Source: Nocardioides rubriscoriae (GTDB lineage: Bacteria > Actinomycetota > Actinomycetes > Propionibacteriales > Nocardioidaceae). From it: a DNA stretch of 64,000 nt. Positions 19,351 to 29,672 of this stretch are shown here, piece after piece. Within the stretch, counting starts at the first letter, position 1; each line of letters starts with the position of its first letter. A program made the translations under genes and the position numbers. Location of the stretch: the NCBI RefSeq assembly GCF_008087085.1, contig NZ_VIYJ01000002.1, positions 248,001 through 312,000 of the forward strand, written 5' to 3'. The notes below the pieces were generated by a model. That model saw only the letters and a program-made list of their open reading frames with translations. It was not told where the DNA came from and searched no databases.

Positions 19351-20196
19351 TCAGAGGGCGGTGGTGCGGCCCGCGAGGTGGGGCTTGCCGCTGGGGCTGG
19401 TGAGGCCGAAGGCGAAGCCGTCGTCGAGCGGGGTGGACCCGAAGACGACGGTGCCGGGCAGCAGCACGGGCTTCTTGAAGGCGACGTCGACCCGGACGGC
19501 GTCGGGCAGCCGGTTCTCGAGCGCGGCGACGCAGCGGGCCATGGTCCACATGCCGTGGGCGATCTGGCGCGGGAAGCCCAGCGCCTTGGCGGTCACGGGG
19601 TAGAGGTGGATCGGGTTGGCGTCACCGGACACGGCGGCGTAGCGGCGACCGAGGTCGGCCGGCAGCGGCCACCGCAGCGGTGAGGGGGCCGCGTCGGGCA
19701 GCGCCATGCCGTACGACGCCCCCTCCGCACCGCGACCGCGGCGCAGGTAGGCCGAGGTCTCCTCCCAGACGACCTCGCCGCCGGAGCGGACCTCGGTGAC
19801 GAACTCGTAGACCCGCCCCTTGGCGTGGGGGACCGGGGCGCCGACCCGGGCGACGACGTCGAGCGTCTCGCCGACGGCGATCGGGCGGTGCTGGGTGATC
19901 GAGTTCTCGAGGTGGACCGTGCCGATGGCGGGCTCGGGGAAGGCCTGGTCGCTCATGATGGCCATCTGCAGGTCGAAGACCAGCAGGTGCGGGTACGGCA
20001 GCGGGACGACGTCCTTGCGCGGGAAGCCGCAGACCGCGGCGTACGCGTCGACCGCGGCCCGCTCGACGGTGACCGGCGGGCGGGTGCGGGTCAGCCCCGA
20101 GAACCCCTCGACGGGGGCCTTCTTGACGCCGGGCAGCTGGTTGACGACCGGGATCGACGGCAGCGCGGCCCGCAGCAGGGTGGGGATCGCGGACAT
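19351..20196 (-). CDS. htdX: MaoC-like (R)-3-hydroxyacyl dehydratase, HtdX-like
   Basis: A 281-residue double hot-dog protein. The hydratase-2 motif is YAAVSGDANPIHLYPVTAKALGF, with the catalytic Asp and His, followed by IAHGMWTMARCV. The N-terminal half is a degenerate hot-dog that binds the acyl chain in this family. Gene order with fabG4 (3 nt upstream) and divergent fadA2 copies M. tuberculosis Rv0241c-Rv0242c-Rv0243, where this gene is htdX. It should act on 3-hydroxyacyl thioesters in fatty acid elongation or turnover. Confidence 0.9.
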   Translation of the reverse strand: MSAIPTLLRAALPSIPVVNQLPGVKKAPVEGFSGLTRTRPPVTVERAAVDAYAAVCGFPRKDVVPLPYPHLLVFDLQMAIMSDQAFPEPAIGTVHLENSITQHRPIAVGETLDVVARVGAPVPHAKGRVYEFVTEVRSGGEVVWEETSAYLRRGRGAEGASYGMALPDAAPSPLRWPLPADLGRRYAAVSGDANPIHLYPVTAKALGFPRQIAHGMWTMARCVAALENRLPDAVRVDVAFKKPVLLPGTVVFGSTPLDDGFAFGLTSPSGKPHLAGRTTAL

Positions 20197-20199
20197 GAC

Positions 20200-21558
20200 T
20201 CAGGCGCCCAGCATCATCTGGCCGCAGACGCGCACGACGTTGCCGTTGACCAGGCTGGAGCCCGGGTGGGCGTACCAGGCGATGGTCTCGGCGACGTCGA
20301 CCGGCAGGCCGCCCTGGGCCATCGCGTTGAGGCGCTGGCCGACCTCGCGGGTCGCGAACGGCACCGCGGCGGTCATCTGGGTGATGATGAAGCCGGGTGC
20401 GACGGCGTTGATGGTGATGCCGTTGCCGGCCTCGCCGAGCTCGTCGGCGAGCGAGTCGACGAACCCGATGACGCCGGCCTTGGACGCGGCGTAGTTGGTC
20501 TGGCCGACGTTGCCGGCGATGCCGGCGATCGAGGCGACGCCGATGATCGAGCCGTGGTCGTGGACCAGGCCCTGGTCGAGCAGCTCGCGGGTGATCAGCT
20601 CGGGGGCGGTCAGGTTGACCGCGATCACCGACTCCCAGCGGGCCTCGTCCATGTTGGCGAGCTTCTTGTCGCGGGTGATGCCGGCGTTGTGGACGACGAC
20701 GTCGACGCCGCCGTGCTGGGTCTTGAGGTGGTGGGCGATGCGCTGCGGGGCGTCCTTGCCGGTGATGTCGAGGGTGAGCCAGTCACCGTCGAGCTCCTTC
20801 ATCAGCGCCTGCAGCTCGCTCGCGGCCTGGGGTACGTCGACACCCAGCACGGTCGCGCCGTCGCGGTGGAGCACCCGGGCGATCTGCTCGCCGATGCCGC
20901 GGCTCGCGCCGGTGACCAGGGCGACCTTGCCCGCCAGGGGCTGGGCCGGGTCGGCGACCTGGCCGACCTCGGCACCCGTGGCGCCCTTGGCGGCGTGGGC
21001 GCCGATGCGCACGACCTGGCCCGAGACGTAGGCCGACTTGGGGGAGAGCAGGAAGGCCAGGGTGCTGGTGGCGGCGGCCTCGGCCCCGTCGGCGACGTAG
21101 ACGAGCTGGACGGTGCTGCCCTTGCCGATCTCCTTGCCGAGGCTGCGGGTGAAGCCCTCGAGGGCGCGCTGCGCGACGCGCTCGCTGCCCTTGACCTGCT
21201 CGGGCGGCGTCCCGATGACGACGACGCGGGCGCACGCCTCGAGGCTGCGCAGCACGGGGGTGAAGAAGTCGCGCAGGGCGACGAGCTCGGCGGCCGTGGT
21301 GAGGCCTGTGGCGTCGAAGACGAGGCCCTTGAGGCGGCCCTCGTCGGGCTTGATCGCGGTGGAGGCGATGCCGAGGGTGTCGAGCAGGCCCGGGAGCGAC
21401 TCCACGAAGCGGCCGCGGCCGCCGACCAGCACGGTGCCGTCGACGAGCGGGGCGCCCTCGGTCCACCGCTCCAGCGGGGTCGGGTTGGGCAGGCCCAGGT
21501 TCTTGACGAGGATCTTGCCGACGGGGGTGCTGGTGAAGCCCTGGTACTTGTCGCTCAT
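20200..21558 (-). CDS. fabG4: High-molecular-weight 3-oxoacyl reductase, FabG4-like
   Basis: A 452-residue two-domain protein. Residues 1-200 form a flavodoxin-like N-domain without obvious catalytic residues; residues about 205-452 are an SDR with TGASRGIG, NAG, the Ser in IIGVASIAG and YAASK. This matches the HMwFabG/FabG4 type, which reduces 3-oxoacyl-CoA with NADH. The start at MSDKYQGFTS fits the family length; an in-frame extension upstream is Cys-rich and unlikely to be protein. It is probably in one operon with htdX. Confidence 0.92.
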   Translation of the reverse strand: MSDKYQGFTSTPVGKILVKNLGLPNPTPLERWTEGAPLVDGTVLVGGRGRFVESLPGLLDTLGIASTAIKPDEGRLKGLVFDATGLTTAAELVALRDFFTPVLRSLEACARVVVIGTPPEQVKGSERVAQRALEGFTRSLGKEIGKGSTVQLVYVADGAEAAATSTLAFLLSPKSAYVSGQVVRIGAHAAKGATGAEVGQVADPAQPLAGKVALVTGASRGIGEQIARVLHRDGATVLGVDVPQAASELQALMKELDGDWLTLDITGKDAPQRIAHHLKTQHGGVDVVVHNAGITRDKKLANMDEARWESVIAVNLTAPELITRELLDQGLVHDHGSIIGVASIAGIAGNVGQTNYAASKAGVIGFVDSLADELGEAGNGITINAVAPGFIITQMTAAVPFATREVGQRLNAMAQGGLPVDVAETIAWYAHPGSSLVNGNVVRVCGQMMLGA

Positions 21559-21709
21559 GCGCGGGGTGCTCTCGCTCTCTTCGGCGTGCGGCGGGGTGCA
21601 GCAGGTGCAGGTCGGGATCATGTAACCCGGTGTGTAACTCACTGTCCACATTTGGTGACGTGGCCCTCAGTGGCTTGGACCACTCGTGGTTACCGGTCAG
21701 TATGGTCGC
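21559..21709. promoter_or_regulatory. Divergent promoter region of fabG4/htdX and fadA2
   Basis: This 151-bp region must hold both promoters. On the plus strand, TATGGT (21701-21706) is only 3 nt before the fadA2 ATG, so it may not be the true -10. The related stretches GTAACCCGGTGTGTAAC and GTTACCGGTC could be half-sites for a regulator, perhaps the TetR encoded beyond fadA2. This is weak. Confidence 0.35.
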
Positions 21710-22999
21710 ATGATCGAGAAGACTCGCCGCGTCGCCGTCATCGGTGGCAACCGCATCCCGTTCGCCCGCTCCAACGGCCCCTACTCCGAGGCGTCCAACC
21801 AGGAGATGCTCACCGCCGCGATCGACGGGCTCGTGGCCCGCTTCGGTCTCGAGGGCGAGCGCCTGGGCGAGGTCGTCGCCGGCGCGGTGCTCAAGCACGC
21901 GCGCGACTTCAACCTGACCCGCGAGGCGGTGCTCGGCTCCAAGCTGTCGCCCGAGACCCCGGCCACCGACATCCAGCAGGCCTGTGGCACCGGCCTGCAG
22001 GCCGCCATCCAGGTCGCCAACAAGATCGCCCTGGGCCAGATCGAGGTCGGCATCGCCGGCGGCACCGACACCACCTCGGACGCGCCGGTCGCGATCAGCG
22101 ACAAGCTGCGCAAGAAGCTGATGAAGGTCAACGCGGCCCGCGACACCAAGTCGCGCCTGACCGCCCTGGGCCAGATCCGCCCCGGCGACATCGGCTTGGA
22201 GATCCCCCAGAACGGCGAGCCCCGCACCCGCCTGTCGATGGGCGAGCACGCCGCACTGACGGCGCTGGAGTGGCAGGTCGGCCGCGAGGAGCAGGACGAG
22301 CTCGCCGCCGCCTCCCACCAGCACCTCGCCGCGGCGTACGACGAGGGCTTCCTCGACGACCAGGTCACCCCGTTCCGCGGCGTCGAGCGCGACACCAACC
22401 TGCGCGGCGACTCCACCGTCGAGAAGCTCGCCAAGCTCAAGCCGGTCTTCGGCAAGGGCGAGGCCGCCACGATGACCGCCGCCAACTCCACGCCGCTGAC
22501 CGACGGTGCGTCCGTCGTGCTGCTGGCCTCCGAGGAGTGGGCCGAGGAACACGACCTGCCCGTGCTGGCCTACCTCACGGCCTACGAGACCGCGGCCGTC
22601 GACTACGTCCACGGCGGCGAGGGCCTGCTGATGGCCCCGGCGTACGCGATGGCGCGGATGCTCGAGCGCGAGGACCTCTCGCTGCAGGACTTCGACTTCT
22701 ACGAGATCCACGAGGCGTTCGCCTCGCAGGTGCTCTCGACGCTCAAGGCGTGGGAGGACCCGGTGTTCTGCAAGGAGCGCCTGGGCCTCGACGCCCCCCT
22801 CGGCCCGATCGACCGCTCCAAGCTCAACGTCAAGGGCTCCTCACTGGCTGCGGGCCACCCCTTCGCCGCCACCGGCGGTCGGATCATCCCCGTGCTCGCC
22901 AAGCTGCTCGCCCAGTCCGAGGGCGGCACCGGCCGTGGCGTGATCTCGGTCTGCGCGGCCGGCGGCCAGGGTGTCGTCGCGATCCTCGAGCGCGCCTGA
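21710..22999 (+). CDS. fadA2: Acetyl-CoA acyltransferase (thiolase), FadA2-like
   Basis: A 429-residue thiolase. The nucleophilic Cys92 is in QQACGTGLQ. The active-site loops IHEAFASQ (His in place of the usual Asn of NEAF), AAGHPFAATG and CAAGGQG are present. It should cleave 3-oxoacyl-CoA in beta-oxidation or run in the biosynthetic direction. Its divergent placement from fabG4-htdX reproduces the mycobacterial Rv0243 arrangement, which argues for a shared acyl-CoA pathway. Confidence 0.93.
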   Translation: MIEKTRRVAVIGGNRIPFARSNGPYSEASNQEMLTAAIDGLVARFGLEGERLGEVVAGAVLKHARDFNLTREAVLGSKLSPETPATDIQQACGTGLQAAIQVANKIALGQIEVGIAGGTDTTSDAPVAISDKLRKKLMKVNAARDTKSRLTALGQIRPGDIGLEIPQNGEPRTRLSMGEHAALTALEWQVGREEQDELAAASHQHLAAAYDEGFLDDQVTPFRGVERDTNLRGDSTVEKLAKLKPVFGKGEAATMTAANSTPLTDGASVVLLASEEWAEEHDLPVLAYLTAYETAAVDYVHGGEGLLMAPAYAMARMLEREDLSLQDFDFYEIHEAFASQVLSTLKAWEDPVFCKERLGLDAPLGPIDRSKLNVKGSSLAAGHPFAATGGRIIPVLAKLLAQSEGGTGRGVISVCAAGGQGVVAILERA

Positions 23000-23020
23000 G
23001 CCTCACCGTCGTCGTACGAC

Positions 23021-23049
23021 GGCCCGTCACCCCTCGCGGGTGGCGGGCC
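23021..23049. terminator. Hairpin between convergent fadA2 and the TetR gene
   Basis: GGCCCGTCACCC (23021-23032) pairs with GGGTGGCGGGCC (23038-23049) with one wobble pair around a 5-nt loop. It stands 21 bp after the fadA2 stop and can serve both convergent genes. Confidence 0.7.
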
Positions 23050-23083
23050 GGTGTCGTCGTGGTGGGGCGAGCTGGGACCGGCC

Positions 23084-23776
23084 TCAGCGCCCGGCGAGCG
23101 CGAGCGCCGAGGCGACGAGGTGCTCGCGCACCTGCGCGGCGGTGATCGAGCCGACCACGGGCACGCCGGGCGTCGACTCGGTCACGGTGATGCCGACGCG
23201 GGCCAGCTGCAGCGCGCCCAGGCCGCTGGCGTAGAGCGTGTTGGCCAGCAGCGTCGGGTCGCCGGTGACGGTGAAGTCGCCCGAGGCGACGCCGTCCTCG
23301 AGGGCGGTGGTGAGGATGGCCAGGCACGACGAGATCGCGCGGCCCAGGCGGAACAGCGCGCTCTCGGTGATCTCCTCGAGCAGGTCGGAGCCGCGGCGGC
23401 GCATCAGCGCCTGCGCGCAGTCGACGAAGGCCGGGTGGGCCACGCCGTAGTCGACGAAGGCGCCCACGATCGCGGTCAGCCGGTCGGCCGGGACCGTGGT
23501 CGAGGCGGCCGCCTCGACCAGCGCGTCGTGCATCTCGTCGAGGTAGCTGACCAGCGTGAGGGCGAAGAGCTCCTCCTTGCCGGTGAAGACCCGGTAGACG
23601 ATCGCGCGGTTGATGCCGACGGCGCGGGCGATGTCCTCGATCCGCATCTCGCCGACGCCCTCGCGGTCGAACTCGGCGCGGGTGGCGGCGATGATCTCGG
23701 CCTCGCGCAGCCGCCGTCGGGACGCGGCCGCGCGGCGGCGCCCGTCGGTCTCCGGTGCGCGTGCAGCAGTGGTCAC
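23084..23776 (-). CDS. TetR-family transcriptional regulator
   Basis: A 230-residue repressor. The N-terminal helix-turn-helix is IEDIARAVGINRAIVYRVF, preceded by a basic Arg/Ala-rich arm. The C-terminal two thirds is a helical ligand domain with two or three cysteines. A 17-bp inverted repeat overlaps its promoter, which suggests autorepression. Proximity to fadA2 hints at an acyl-CoA ligand, but this is inference. The GTG start follows a -10 by 6 nt, so the mRNA should be leaderless. Confidence 0.88.
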   Translation of the reverse strand: MTTAARAPETDGRRRAAASRRRLREAEIIAATRAEFDREGVGEMRIEDIARAVGINRAIVYRVFTGKEELFALTLVSYLDEMHDALVEAAASTTVPADRLTAIVGAFVDYGVAHPAFVDCAQALMRRRGSDLLEEITESALFRLGRAISSCLAILTTALEDGVASGDFTVTGDPTLLANTLYASGLGALQLARVGITVTESTPGVPVVGSITAAQVREHLVASALALAGR

Positions 23777-23782
23777 GTCGGC

Positions 23783-23813
23783 ATCCTACGAGAAGTTGCA
23801 ACTGCGAGTTGCA
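23783..23813 (-). promoter_or_regulatory. Leaderless promoter and operator of the TetR gene
   Basis: On the minus strand TAGGAT (23788-23783) ends 6 nt before the GTG at 23776. The inverted repeat TGCAACTgcgAGTTGCA (23797-23813) lies just upstream of the -10, in the spacer and -35 zone, as expected for an autoregulating TetR protein. Confidence 0.65.
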
Positions 23814-23868
23814 CGACTGTGACGAGAACTCGCGGCCAGCTCGACCGGAGCGGCGGGTCGCGCTTGCG

Positions 23869-25419
23869 CTAACGCAGGAGCTGACGCACCGCGGTGAGGT
23901 CGTCGGCCTGCTCGGCCGACTTGTCGTCGCGGTAGCGCACGACGCGGGCGAAGCGCAGGGCCACACCGCCCGGGTAGCGCGTCGAGCGCTGCAGCCCGTC
24001 GACCGCGATCTCGACGACCTGCTCGGGACGCACCCTCACGACGTAGCCGTCGGTCGGCCCGTCGGCGAGCGCGAGGAACCGCTCGGTCTGCCAGGCGAGC
24101 ACCTCGTCGGTCATGCCCTTGAAGGTCTTGCCGAGCATCACGAACTCACCGGGCCGCTCGGGGTCGCGCGCACCGAGGTGGATGTTGGACAGCAGCCCCT
24201 GACGCCGGCCCGACCCCCACTCGACGGCGAGCACGACCAGGTCGAGGGTGTGGACGGGCTTGACCTTGACCCAGGCCGCGCCGCGGCGGCCCGCGGCGTA
24301 GGGCGCGGCGAGGTCCTTCACCACGACGCCCTCGTGGCCCGCGGCGAGCACGTCGGCGACGAACGCCTCGGCCTTGGCGGCGTCGGAGGTGACCAGCCGG
24401 GGCACCCGGAACTCGGCGGGCACGAGCGCGTCGAGCGCGGCGGCGCGGGTGGCGCCGGGGGCGTCGAGCAGGTCGCGGCCGTCGACGTGGAGCAGGTCGA
24501 AGAAGAACGGCGTCACCCGGACCCCGCCGGGCAGCGACTCGGCCATCGCGGTGCGTGACGCCGTCTCCTGGAAGGGTCGTGGCCGCCCGGTCTCGTCGAG
24601 CGCGAGCACCTCGCCGTCGAGCACGAACGACGACGCGGGCAGCGACCGGGCCACCTCGACGACCTCGGGCAGGCGGGTGGTGATGTCGTCGAGGCTGCGG
24701 GTCACCACGAGCACCTGGTCGCCCTCGGGGTCGGCCCAGCGGTGCACCTGCACCCGGATGCCGTCGAGCTTGGTGTCGACCGCGCCCTCGCCGCCGACCT
24801 TGACCAGGGCCTCGGCCACGGTCGGGGCGGAGGACGCCAGCATCGGCAGCACCGGTCGCCCCACCTCGAGCCCGAACGCGGCCAGCGCCTCCTCGCCGCC
24901 CACGAACGCCGCCCGCACCACCGCCAGGGTCGAGCCGGCGAGCATCGCCGCGCGGCGCACGGACGCCAGGGGGAGGCCTGCCGCGAGGGCGACGCCCTCC
25001 TGCACGAGCGCGTCGAGGGCGCCCTGGCGCACCTCGCCGGTGACCAGGCCGCGCAGCCAGCGCTGCTCGTCGGCGGTGGCCGCGGCGAACAGCGCCGTCA
25101 CCGCGTCGGCGCGCGCGGCCTGCGACCCCGCGCCGGCGATGGCGGCGATGTGGTCGAACGCCGCGTCGACCCCGGTCACCGTCAGGGTCGGTTCGGGGGC
25201 GGGGTCGGGCAGGGACGACAGGCCCCGCCACCCGACGCCGGTACGGCGCTGACGCAGCGCACCGCCGACGTAGGAGGCCACCACCTCGACGAGCCCGGTC
25301 TGCGTCGGCTCGGACGCGGCGGCCCGCCCCAGGAGGTCGGCGATCGCGGCGACCTTCTCCTTGCGGGAGCGGGTCGCGGCCAGGGTCGCGGAGGTGGCCA
25401 CGACATCGGAAAGCAACAT
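23869..25419 (-). CDS. ligB: ATP-dependent DNA ligase
   Basis: A 516-residue ATP-dependent ligase of the LigB type. The nucleotidyl-transferase motif I has Lys217 in [11 protein letters not shown]; motif III is [13 protein letters not shown], motif [10 protein letters not shown], and motif V AAWVKVKP. The N-terminal about 190 residues form the DNA-binding helical domain and the C-terminal part an OB fold. It joins nicked DNA in repair. I chose the ATG at 25419 ([10 protein letters not shown]); GTG 25473 would add 18 residues but has no family support that I can see. Confidence 0.94.
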   Translation of the reverse strand: MLLSDVVATSATLAATRSRKEKVAAIADLLGRAAASEPTQTGLVEVVASYVGGALRQRRTGVGWRGLSSLPDPAPEPTLTVTGVDAAFDHIAAIAGAGSQAARADAVTALFAAATADEQRWLRGLVTGEVRQGALDALVQEGVALAAGLPLASVRRAAMLAGSTLAVVRAAFVGGEEALAAFGLEVGRPVLPMLASSAPTVAEALVKVGGEGAVDTKLDGIRVQVHRWADPEGDQVLVVTRSLDDITTRLPEVVEVARSLPASSFVLDGEVLALDETGRPRPFQETASRTAMAESLPGGVRVTPFFFDLLHVDGRDLLDAPGATRAAALDALVPAEFRVPRLVTSDAAKAEAFVADVLAAGHEGVVVKDLAAPYAAGRRGAAWVKVKPVHTLDLVVLAVEWGSGRRQGLLSNIHLGARDPERPGEFVMLGKTFKGMTDEVLAWQTERFLALADGPTDGYVVRVRPEQVVEIAVDGLQRSTRYPGGVALRFARVVRYRDDKSAEQADDLTAVRQLLR

Positions 25420-25521
25420 GGTCGTATCAAACACGGGCGTACCCCCGACGACGGTCCCTCGTTGAGTCGGCACGCCACCGATCGTGGCCCCTGGCCCCCG
25501 GACGACCCGAACAGGAACCCT

Positions 25522-28500
25522 GTGACCCGCTCGAGAACCACCCGCACCGCCGCCGTCGCGGCCGTGTCCGCCGTCGCGCTCAGCATGCCGTCGCTGGCCC
25601 AGGCCGCCAGCGGCCCGGCCGACGTGACCGCGGCCGGCCTGACCCCGGCCGCGCGCCCCGCGCTGCTCGGCGGCGACAGCAGCATCGTGCCGCCGGCCGG
25701 CGACAACCTCGCCGACCTGTCCTTCGACTCACGGGCCCTGGCGCGGGCGCTCGCGCCGACGACCGCGCAGCGCGCCGCCGTCGCCCGCATCCCGGGTGCG
25801 GTCGCGACCTGGAACACGTCCGGGACGCCCCGCTCGCTCGGCGTCACCGACGGCTTCCTCAGCGCCCCGCGCGGCGGTGACCCGCTCGCGATCGCCCGCG
25901 GCTGGCTCGCCACGCACCGCGCCGCCTTCGGCCTGTCGGGCGACGACGTCGCCGCGCTCGAGGTCGTGCGCAACCACGAGCTGCCCGGCATCGACGCGCG
26001 CGTGCTGAGCTTCGCCCAGACCTTCGGCCCGGCCCGCGTCCCGGCCGGCATCGGCGGCATCCTCACCGTCGTCGTCGACCGCCAGGGCCGCGTCGTGTCC
26101 TACACCGGCGACCCCGTGCGCAGCTCCGCCCTGACCGGGTCGTTCCGGCTCACCGCGGCCCAGGCGCTGACCCGGGTCGTGCAGGGCCTGGTGCCCGGCA
26201 GCGCGTTCGTCGCGCGCAGCACCGGCGAGCGCAAGGGTGGCTACGAGGTGTTCGGGGGCAGCGTCCTGGGCCCCGACCAGCTCGTGCGCAAGATCGCGTT
26301 CCCGACCGCCCAGGGCGGGCGCGCGGCGTACGCCGTGCTGTCGGTCCTCAGCCTCGACCAGGCCTGGGCGACCATCGTCGACGCGGCCACGGGCCGGCCG
26401 CTGCTGCGCAAGTCGCTCGTGCAGAGCGAGGGCGACGGCACCGTCTACGAGAACTACCCGGGCGCCGCCGAGGGCGGCACGCCGGTCACCAAGAGCTTCG
26501 GTCCGACCGCGACCTCGCCGGGCGGCTACCTCGACCCGACCGGCCTGGTCGGCCTGCCCGGGGTCACCACGGTGGGCAACAACGCCAACACCGCGATCGC
26601 CTGGACGGTGCCGCTGGTGGCCGTCGACCAGTACAACCGCCCGGTCAGCCCGACCGGCACGTTCCGCTACCCGTTCACCAACAGCTGGGCGAAGTCGGGA
26701 GCCTCGACGACCGGCTACCAGGCCGACGCCAACGCGGCGGCGACCAACCTCTTCTACCACCACAACCGGATCCACGACGAGTACTACCAGTTCGGCTTCA
26801 CCGAGTCGGGCGGCAACTTCCAGCTCGTCAACGAGCCCGGCGCCTCCGGCGTGGCCGGCGACCCGGTCTTCGGCGGCGCGCAGTCCGGGGCCCTCAACCT
26901 CACCGAGGCCGCGCTCGCGCTGGGCCGCAACAACGCCAACATGCTGACGCTGCCCGACGGCATCCCCGGCTTCACCAACATGTACCTGTGGGAGTTCGTC
27001 GACGACGTCTTCGAGGGCCCCATCCGCGACGGCGACTTCGACGCCACGATCATCCAGCACGAGTACAGCCACGGCCTGTCCAACCGCTACGTCGGCGGTG
27101 GCGGGCTCGGCTCCCTCGGCACCACTCAGTCCGGCGCCATGGGCGAGGGCTGGGGCGACTGGTTCGCGATGAACGACCTGTTCCGCCGTGGCCTGTCGCG
27201 CACCGCGGTCACCGCGCCCTACGTCGGCGACAAGAACCGCGGCATCCGCAACTGGAACTACGCCGTGAGCCCCGCGACGTACGGCGACTACGGCTACGAC
27301 ATGAGCGGACCGGAGGTCCACTCCGACGGCGAGATCTGGACCGCCACGCTCTGGACCCTGCGGACCAAGATCCTCAAGGCCGTCGGCGGCGACCAGAAGA
27401 AGGCCTCCGACATCGCCGAGCACCTCGTCATGGACGCGATGCCGCTCTCGCCCCCGAGCCCCTCGATGCTCGACATGCGCGACGCCATCGTCAAGGCCGG
27501 CGAGCTGCGCTACGGCAAGCGCTACGCCGACCTCGTCTGGGACGCCTTCGCCGAGCGCGGCTTCGGGGTCTCGGCGAGGACCAAGGGCGAGACCGACACC
27601 GACCCGGTGCCGGGCTTCGACGTCCGCAGGAAGTCGCTCAACGGCACGCTCGAGCTCACCGTCGTCAACGCCTCGACCGGTGGTCGGGTCAAGGGCGTGC
27701 GGGTCCTGGGCGGTCTGTTCGAGGGCCGCGGCACCCCCGTGTTCACGACGAACGCGAAGGGCACCGGTCGGGCGCGCTTCGCTGCGGGCCCCTACACGCT
27801 CACGTTGCAGGCGCCGGGCTTCGGCATCCAGCGGGTGAAGGTCGCCGTCACCAAGGGCCGCACGACCGCGACGACGATCCGCCTGCGTCCCAACCTGCTC
27901 TCGCTGGCCTCCGGCGCGCGCGTCGTGAAGGCGACCAGCCAGGCCGGCGCCTTCCCCGCGGCCAACCTGGTCGACGACACCGAGACCACCGCCTGGCGTA
28001 CCGACACCTCCGCGAAGGCCTACAACGCCGGGCCCGACCGCTCGGTCGCCGTACGGCTGCAGAAGACCTCGCGCATCAACACGGTCGCGGTCAGCGTCGT
28101 CAAGCCGATCGGCGTGCCCCGCTTCGCCGCCGCCAAGAAGGTGCTCGTCCAGACCTCGATGGACGGCCGGACGTGGCGGACCGTCAAGGTCGCCCGGTTC
28201 AGCTTCGCCGCGCCGCGCCCCGCGGTCTCCGACCTCGAGCTGAAGACCTACCAGCTGCCCGGTCGGGGGGTCCGCGCCCGGTTCGTGCGCGCCGTCGCCG
28301 CCGAGGTCTTCGGCAGCGCCGCGACCAACGCCTCGACCGCCGTGGTCGCGGAGGTGCAGGCGTTCGGTCGGGCCCCGGGCATCACGCCCCGCCTGCCCAA
28401 GCCCGACAAGCCCGTCACCTACTCCGGCTCGGTCGCCGTGGGCAACCCCGCCCAGGGCTCGCTGCTCGGCCTCGACCCCTACAAGCCCGGCGTGACCGAG

Positions 28501-28791
28501 CTGACCTGGTCCTGCCCGGACCTGCCCACCGCCAACGGTGGCGACGCCCACTTCGCCGAGCTCCCGGCCGGGGCCGGCGACGGTCAGCACGTCGCCGAGG
28601 TCAGCGCCGACGTGCCGCTGGGTGAGTTCATGCTCTACTTCTACGACGAGAACTGCGCCCCCCTCGCCGGCGGCGGCTTCGTCCTCGACGGGGAGAGCGT
28701 GGTGATCCCGCCGGGGGCCGTCTACAGCGGGTTCCTGCTGATCTACGGCGGGGGCGCGTCCTACACGATCCGGGTGACCGAGCCGCGGTAG
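25522..28791 (+). CDS. Secreted fungalysin-type (M36) metalloprotease
   Basis: A 1089-residue exported protease. It has a signal peptide (to about AQAA, residue 29), then a propeptide region (about 60-280). The catalytic domain carries HEYSH (His513, Glu514, His517) and the third zinc ligand Glu542 in GEGWGDWF, as in peptidase family M36. Downstream are a carboxypeptidase-like beta domain (about 710-790), a discoidin-like carbohydrate-binding domain (about 810-950, [17 protein letters not shown]), and a C-terminal beta domain. It probably digests extracellular protein. The GTG start has an AGGAA site upstream and a good Arg-rich n-region. Confidence 0.92.
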   Translation: MTRSRTTRTAAVAAVSAVALSMPSLAQAASGPADVTAAGLTPAARPALLGGDSSIVPPAGDNLADLSFDSRALARALAPTTAQRAAVARIPGAVATWNTSGTPRSLGVTDGFLSAPRGGDPLAIARGWLATHRAAFGLSGDDVAALEVVRNHELPGIDARVLSFAQTFGPARVPAGIGGILTVVVDRQGRVVSYTGDPVRSSALTGSFRLTAAQALTRVVQGLVPGSAFVARSTGERKGGYEVFGGSVLGPDQLVRKIAFPTAQGGRAAYAVLSVLSLDQAWATIVDAATGRPLLRKSLVQSEGDGTVYENYPGAAEGGTPVTKSFGPTATSPGGYLDPTGLVGLPGVTTVGNNANTAIAWTVPLVAVDQYNRPVSPTGTFRYPFTNSWAKSGASTTGYQADANAAATNLFYHHNRIHDEYYQFGFTESGGNFQLVNEPGASGVAGDPVFGGAQSGALNLTEAALALGRNNANMLTLPDGIPGFTNMYLWEFVDDVFEGPIRDGDFDATIIQHEYSHGLSNRYVGGGGLGSLGTTQSGAMGEGWGDWFAMNDLFRRGLSRTAVTAPYVGDKNRGIRNWNYAVSPATYGDYGYDMSGPEVHSDGEIWTATLWTLRTKILKAVGGDQKKASDIAEHLVMDAMPLSPPSPSMLDMRDAIVKAGELRYGKRYADLVWDAFAERGFGVSARTKGETDTDPVPGFDVRRKSLNGTLELTVVNASTGGRVKGVRVLGGLFEGRGTPVFTTNAKGTGRARFAAGPYTLTLQAPGFGIQRVKVAVTKGRTTATTIRLRPNLLSLASGARVVKATSQAGAFPAANLVDDTETTAWRTDTSAKAYNAGPDRSVAVRLQKTSRINTVAVSVVKPIGVPRFAAAKKVLVQTSMDGRTWRTVKVARFSFAAPRPAVSDLELKTYQLPGRGVRARFVRAVAAEVFGSAATNASTAVVAEVQAFGRAPGITPRLPKPDKPVTYSGSVAVGNPAQGSLLGLDPYKPGVTELTWSCPDLPTANGGDAHFAELPAGAGDGQHVAEVSADVPLGEFMLYFYDENCAPLAGGGFVLDGESVVIPPGAVYSGFLLIYGGGASYTIRVTEPR

Positions 28792-28822
28792 GCCGCGGTC
28801 CTTCGTCCTGGGGCCGTCACGG

Positions 28823-29021
28823 CACGGTGGTCGAGGAGCTGCGCCGGCGACCGTCACGACACGGTGGTCGAGGAGGTTGCTCCATCGGTCACATGTGGGG
28901 TCACCGGGACGCTGGAACCTCGACCGGGACGCTGGAACTTCATCGTCCCGGTCACGGTCTCATCGGCCGAGTGAGTCCGGTTCGTCGGTGCGGGTTGCGC
29001 GACCTCCTCGACCACCGTGGC
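28823..29021. repeat. REP-like intergenic repeats (GGTGGTCGAGGAG family)
   Basis: CGGTGGTCGAGGAG occurs at 28824-28837 and again at 28861-28874, and its inverse CTCCTCGACCACCG at 29005-29018. The first copy continues into GCGACCGTCACGA, which also occurs in the repeat at 35.4 kb. A second direct repeat, CCGGGACGCTGGAAC, occurs at 28904 and 28924. The block fills the 232 bp between two convergent genes and has no ORF of its own. Confidence 0.75.
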
Positions 29022-29023
29022 CG

Positions 29024-29617
29024 CTACGCGCGGGGGTTCGTGACCTCGAGCACCGCGGCCGTCACGGCCCCGCGCACGACCTGGGCGAAGACCTCCTCGA
29101 GCTGGGGGACGCCGTCGAAGTAGCCGCTGGACTCGAGGGCGACGAAGCCGTGCAGGGCCGAGAAAATCGCCATGCCGGTGGGCAGGATCCGCTCCTCGGG
29201 CAGGCCGGTCGAGCGGACCATCACGCCCATGGCCTCGATGACGTCGCCGGCGGCGGCGAAGAAGCCCTCGCGGTCGAGGGGGGTGCGGGTGAGGGCGGCG
29301 TAGCGCTGGGGGTAGGCGCGGGCGAAGGCGCGCAGCTCGTGGCACAGCACGCGCAGGCCGTCGGCGCCGGCGTGACCCATCGCGGCGCGTTGGACCTGGC
29401 GGCCGAGCAGGCGCATCGCGCGCAGCTGGATCTCGGCGCGCAGGTCCTCGAGGTTGGTGACGTGGTTGTAGAGCGACGACACGCGGGTGTCGAGCTCGGC
29501 GGCGAGCAGGGTCATCGAGAGGGCGTCGTAGCCCTCACGGTCGACGATGGTCTCGGCGGTGACCACCACGGTCTCGCGGTCCAACCGGCTGCGGCGCTCG
29601 GTGGCAGGGCTGCTCAT
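29024..29617 (-). CDS. TetR-family transcriptional regulator
   Basis: A 197-residue regulator. The helix-turn-helix is LSMTLLAAELDTRVSSLYNHV, with the YNHV recognition ending typical of the group carrying a WHG-type ligand domain. The ATG has an AAGGA site. A palindrome in the 55-bp gap to the enoyl-CoA hydratase gene upstream on the same strand is a likely operator. The ligand is unknown; an acyl-CoA is plausible from the neighbour. Confidence 0.87.
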   Translation of the reverse strand: MSSPATERRSRLDRETVVVTAETIVDREGYDALSMTLLAAELDTRVSSLYNHVTNLEDLRAEIQLRAMRLLGRQVQRAAMGHAGADGLRVLCHELRAFARAYPQRYAALTRTPLDREGFFAAAGDVIEAMGVMVRSTGLPEERILPTGMAIFSALHGFVALESSGYFDGVPQLEEVFAQVVRGAVTAAVLEVTNPRA

Positions 29618-29653
29618 GACGTCCTTGACTCCCCATGTCGAGCGCGAAACTAT

Positions 29654-29669
29654 TTCGTGCGGACACGAA
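29654..29669. promoter_or_regulatory. Probable operator of the 29-kb TetR gene
   Basis: TTCGTGcggaCACGAA is a 16-bp inverted repeat located 37 bp upstream of the regulator's start, between it and the enoyl-CoA hydratase gene. Confidence 0.6.
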
Positions 29670-29672
29670 GGA

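Noticed and set aside
21553-21651. Extended N-terminus of the fabG4 product with CTCCTPPH
   Set aside because: Cys/Pro-rich and outside the family length; the MSDKYQG start matches FabG4 proteins.
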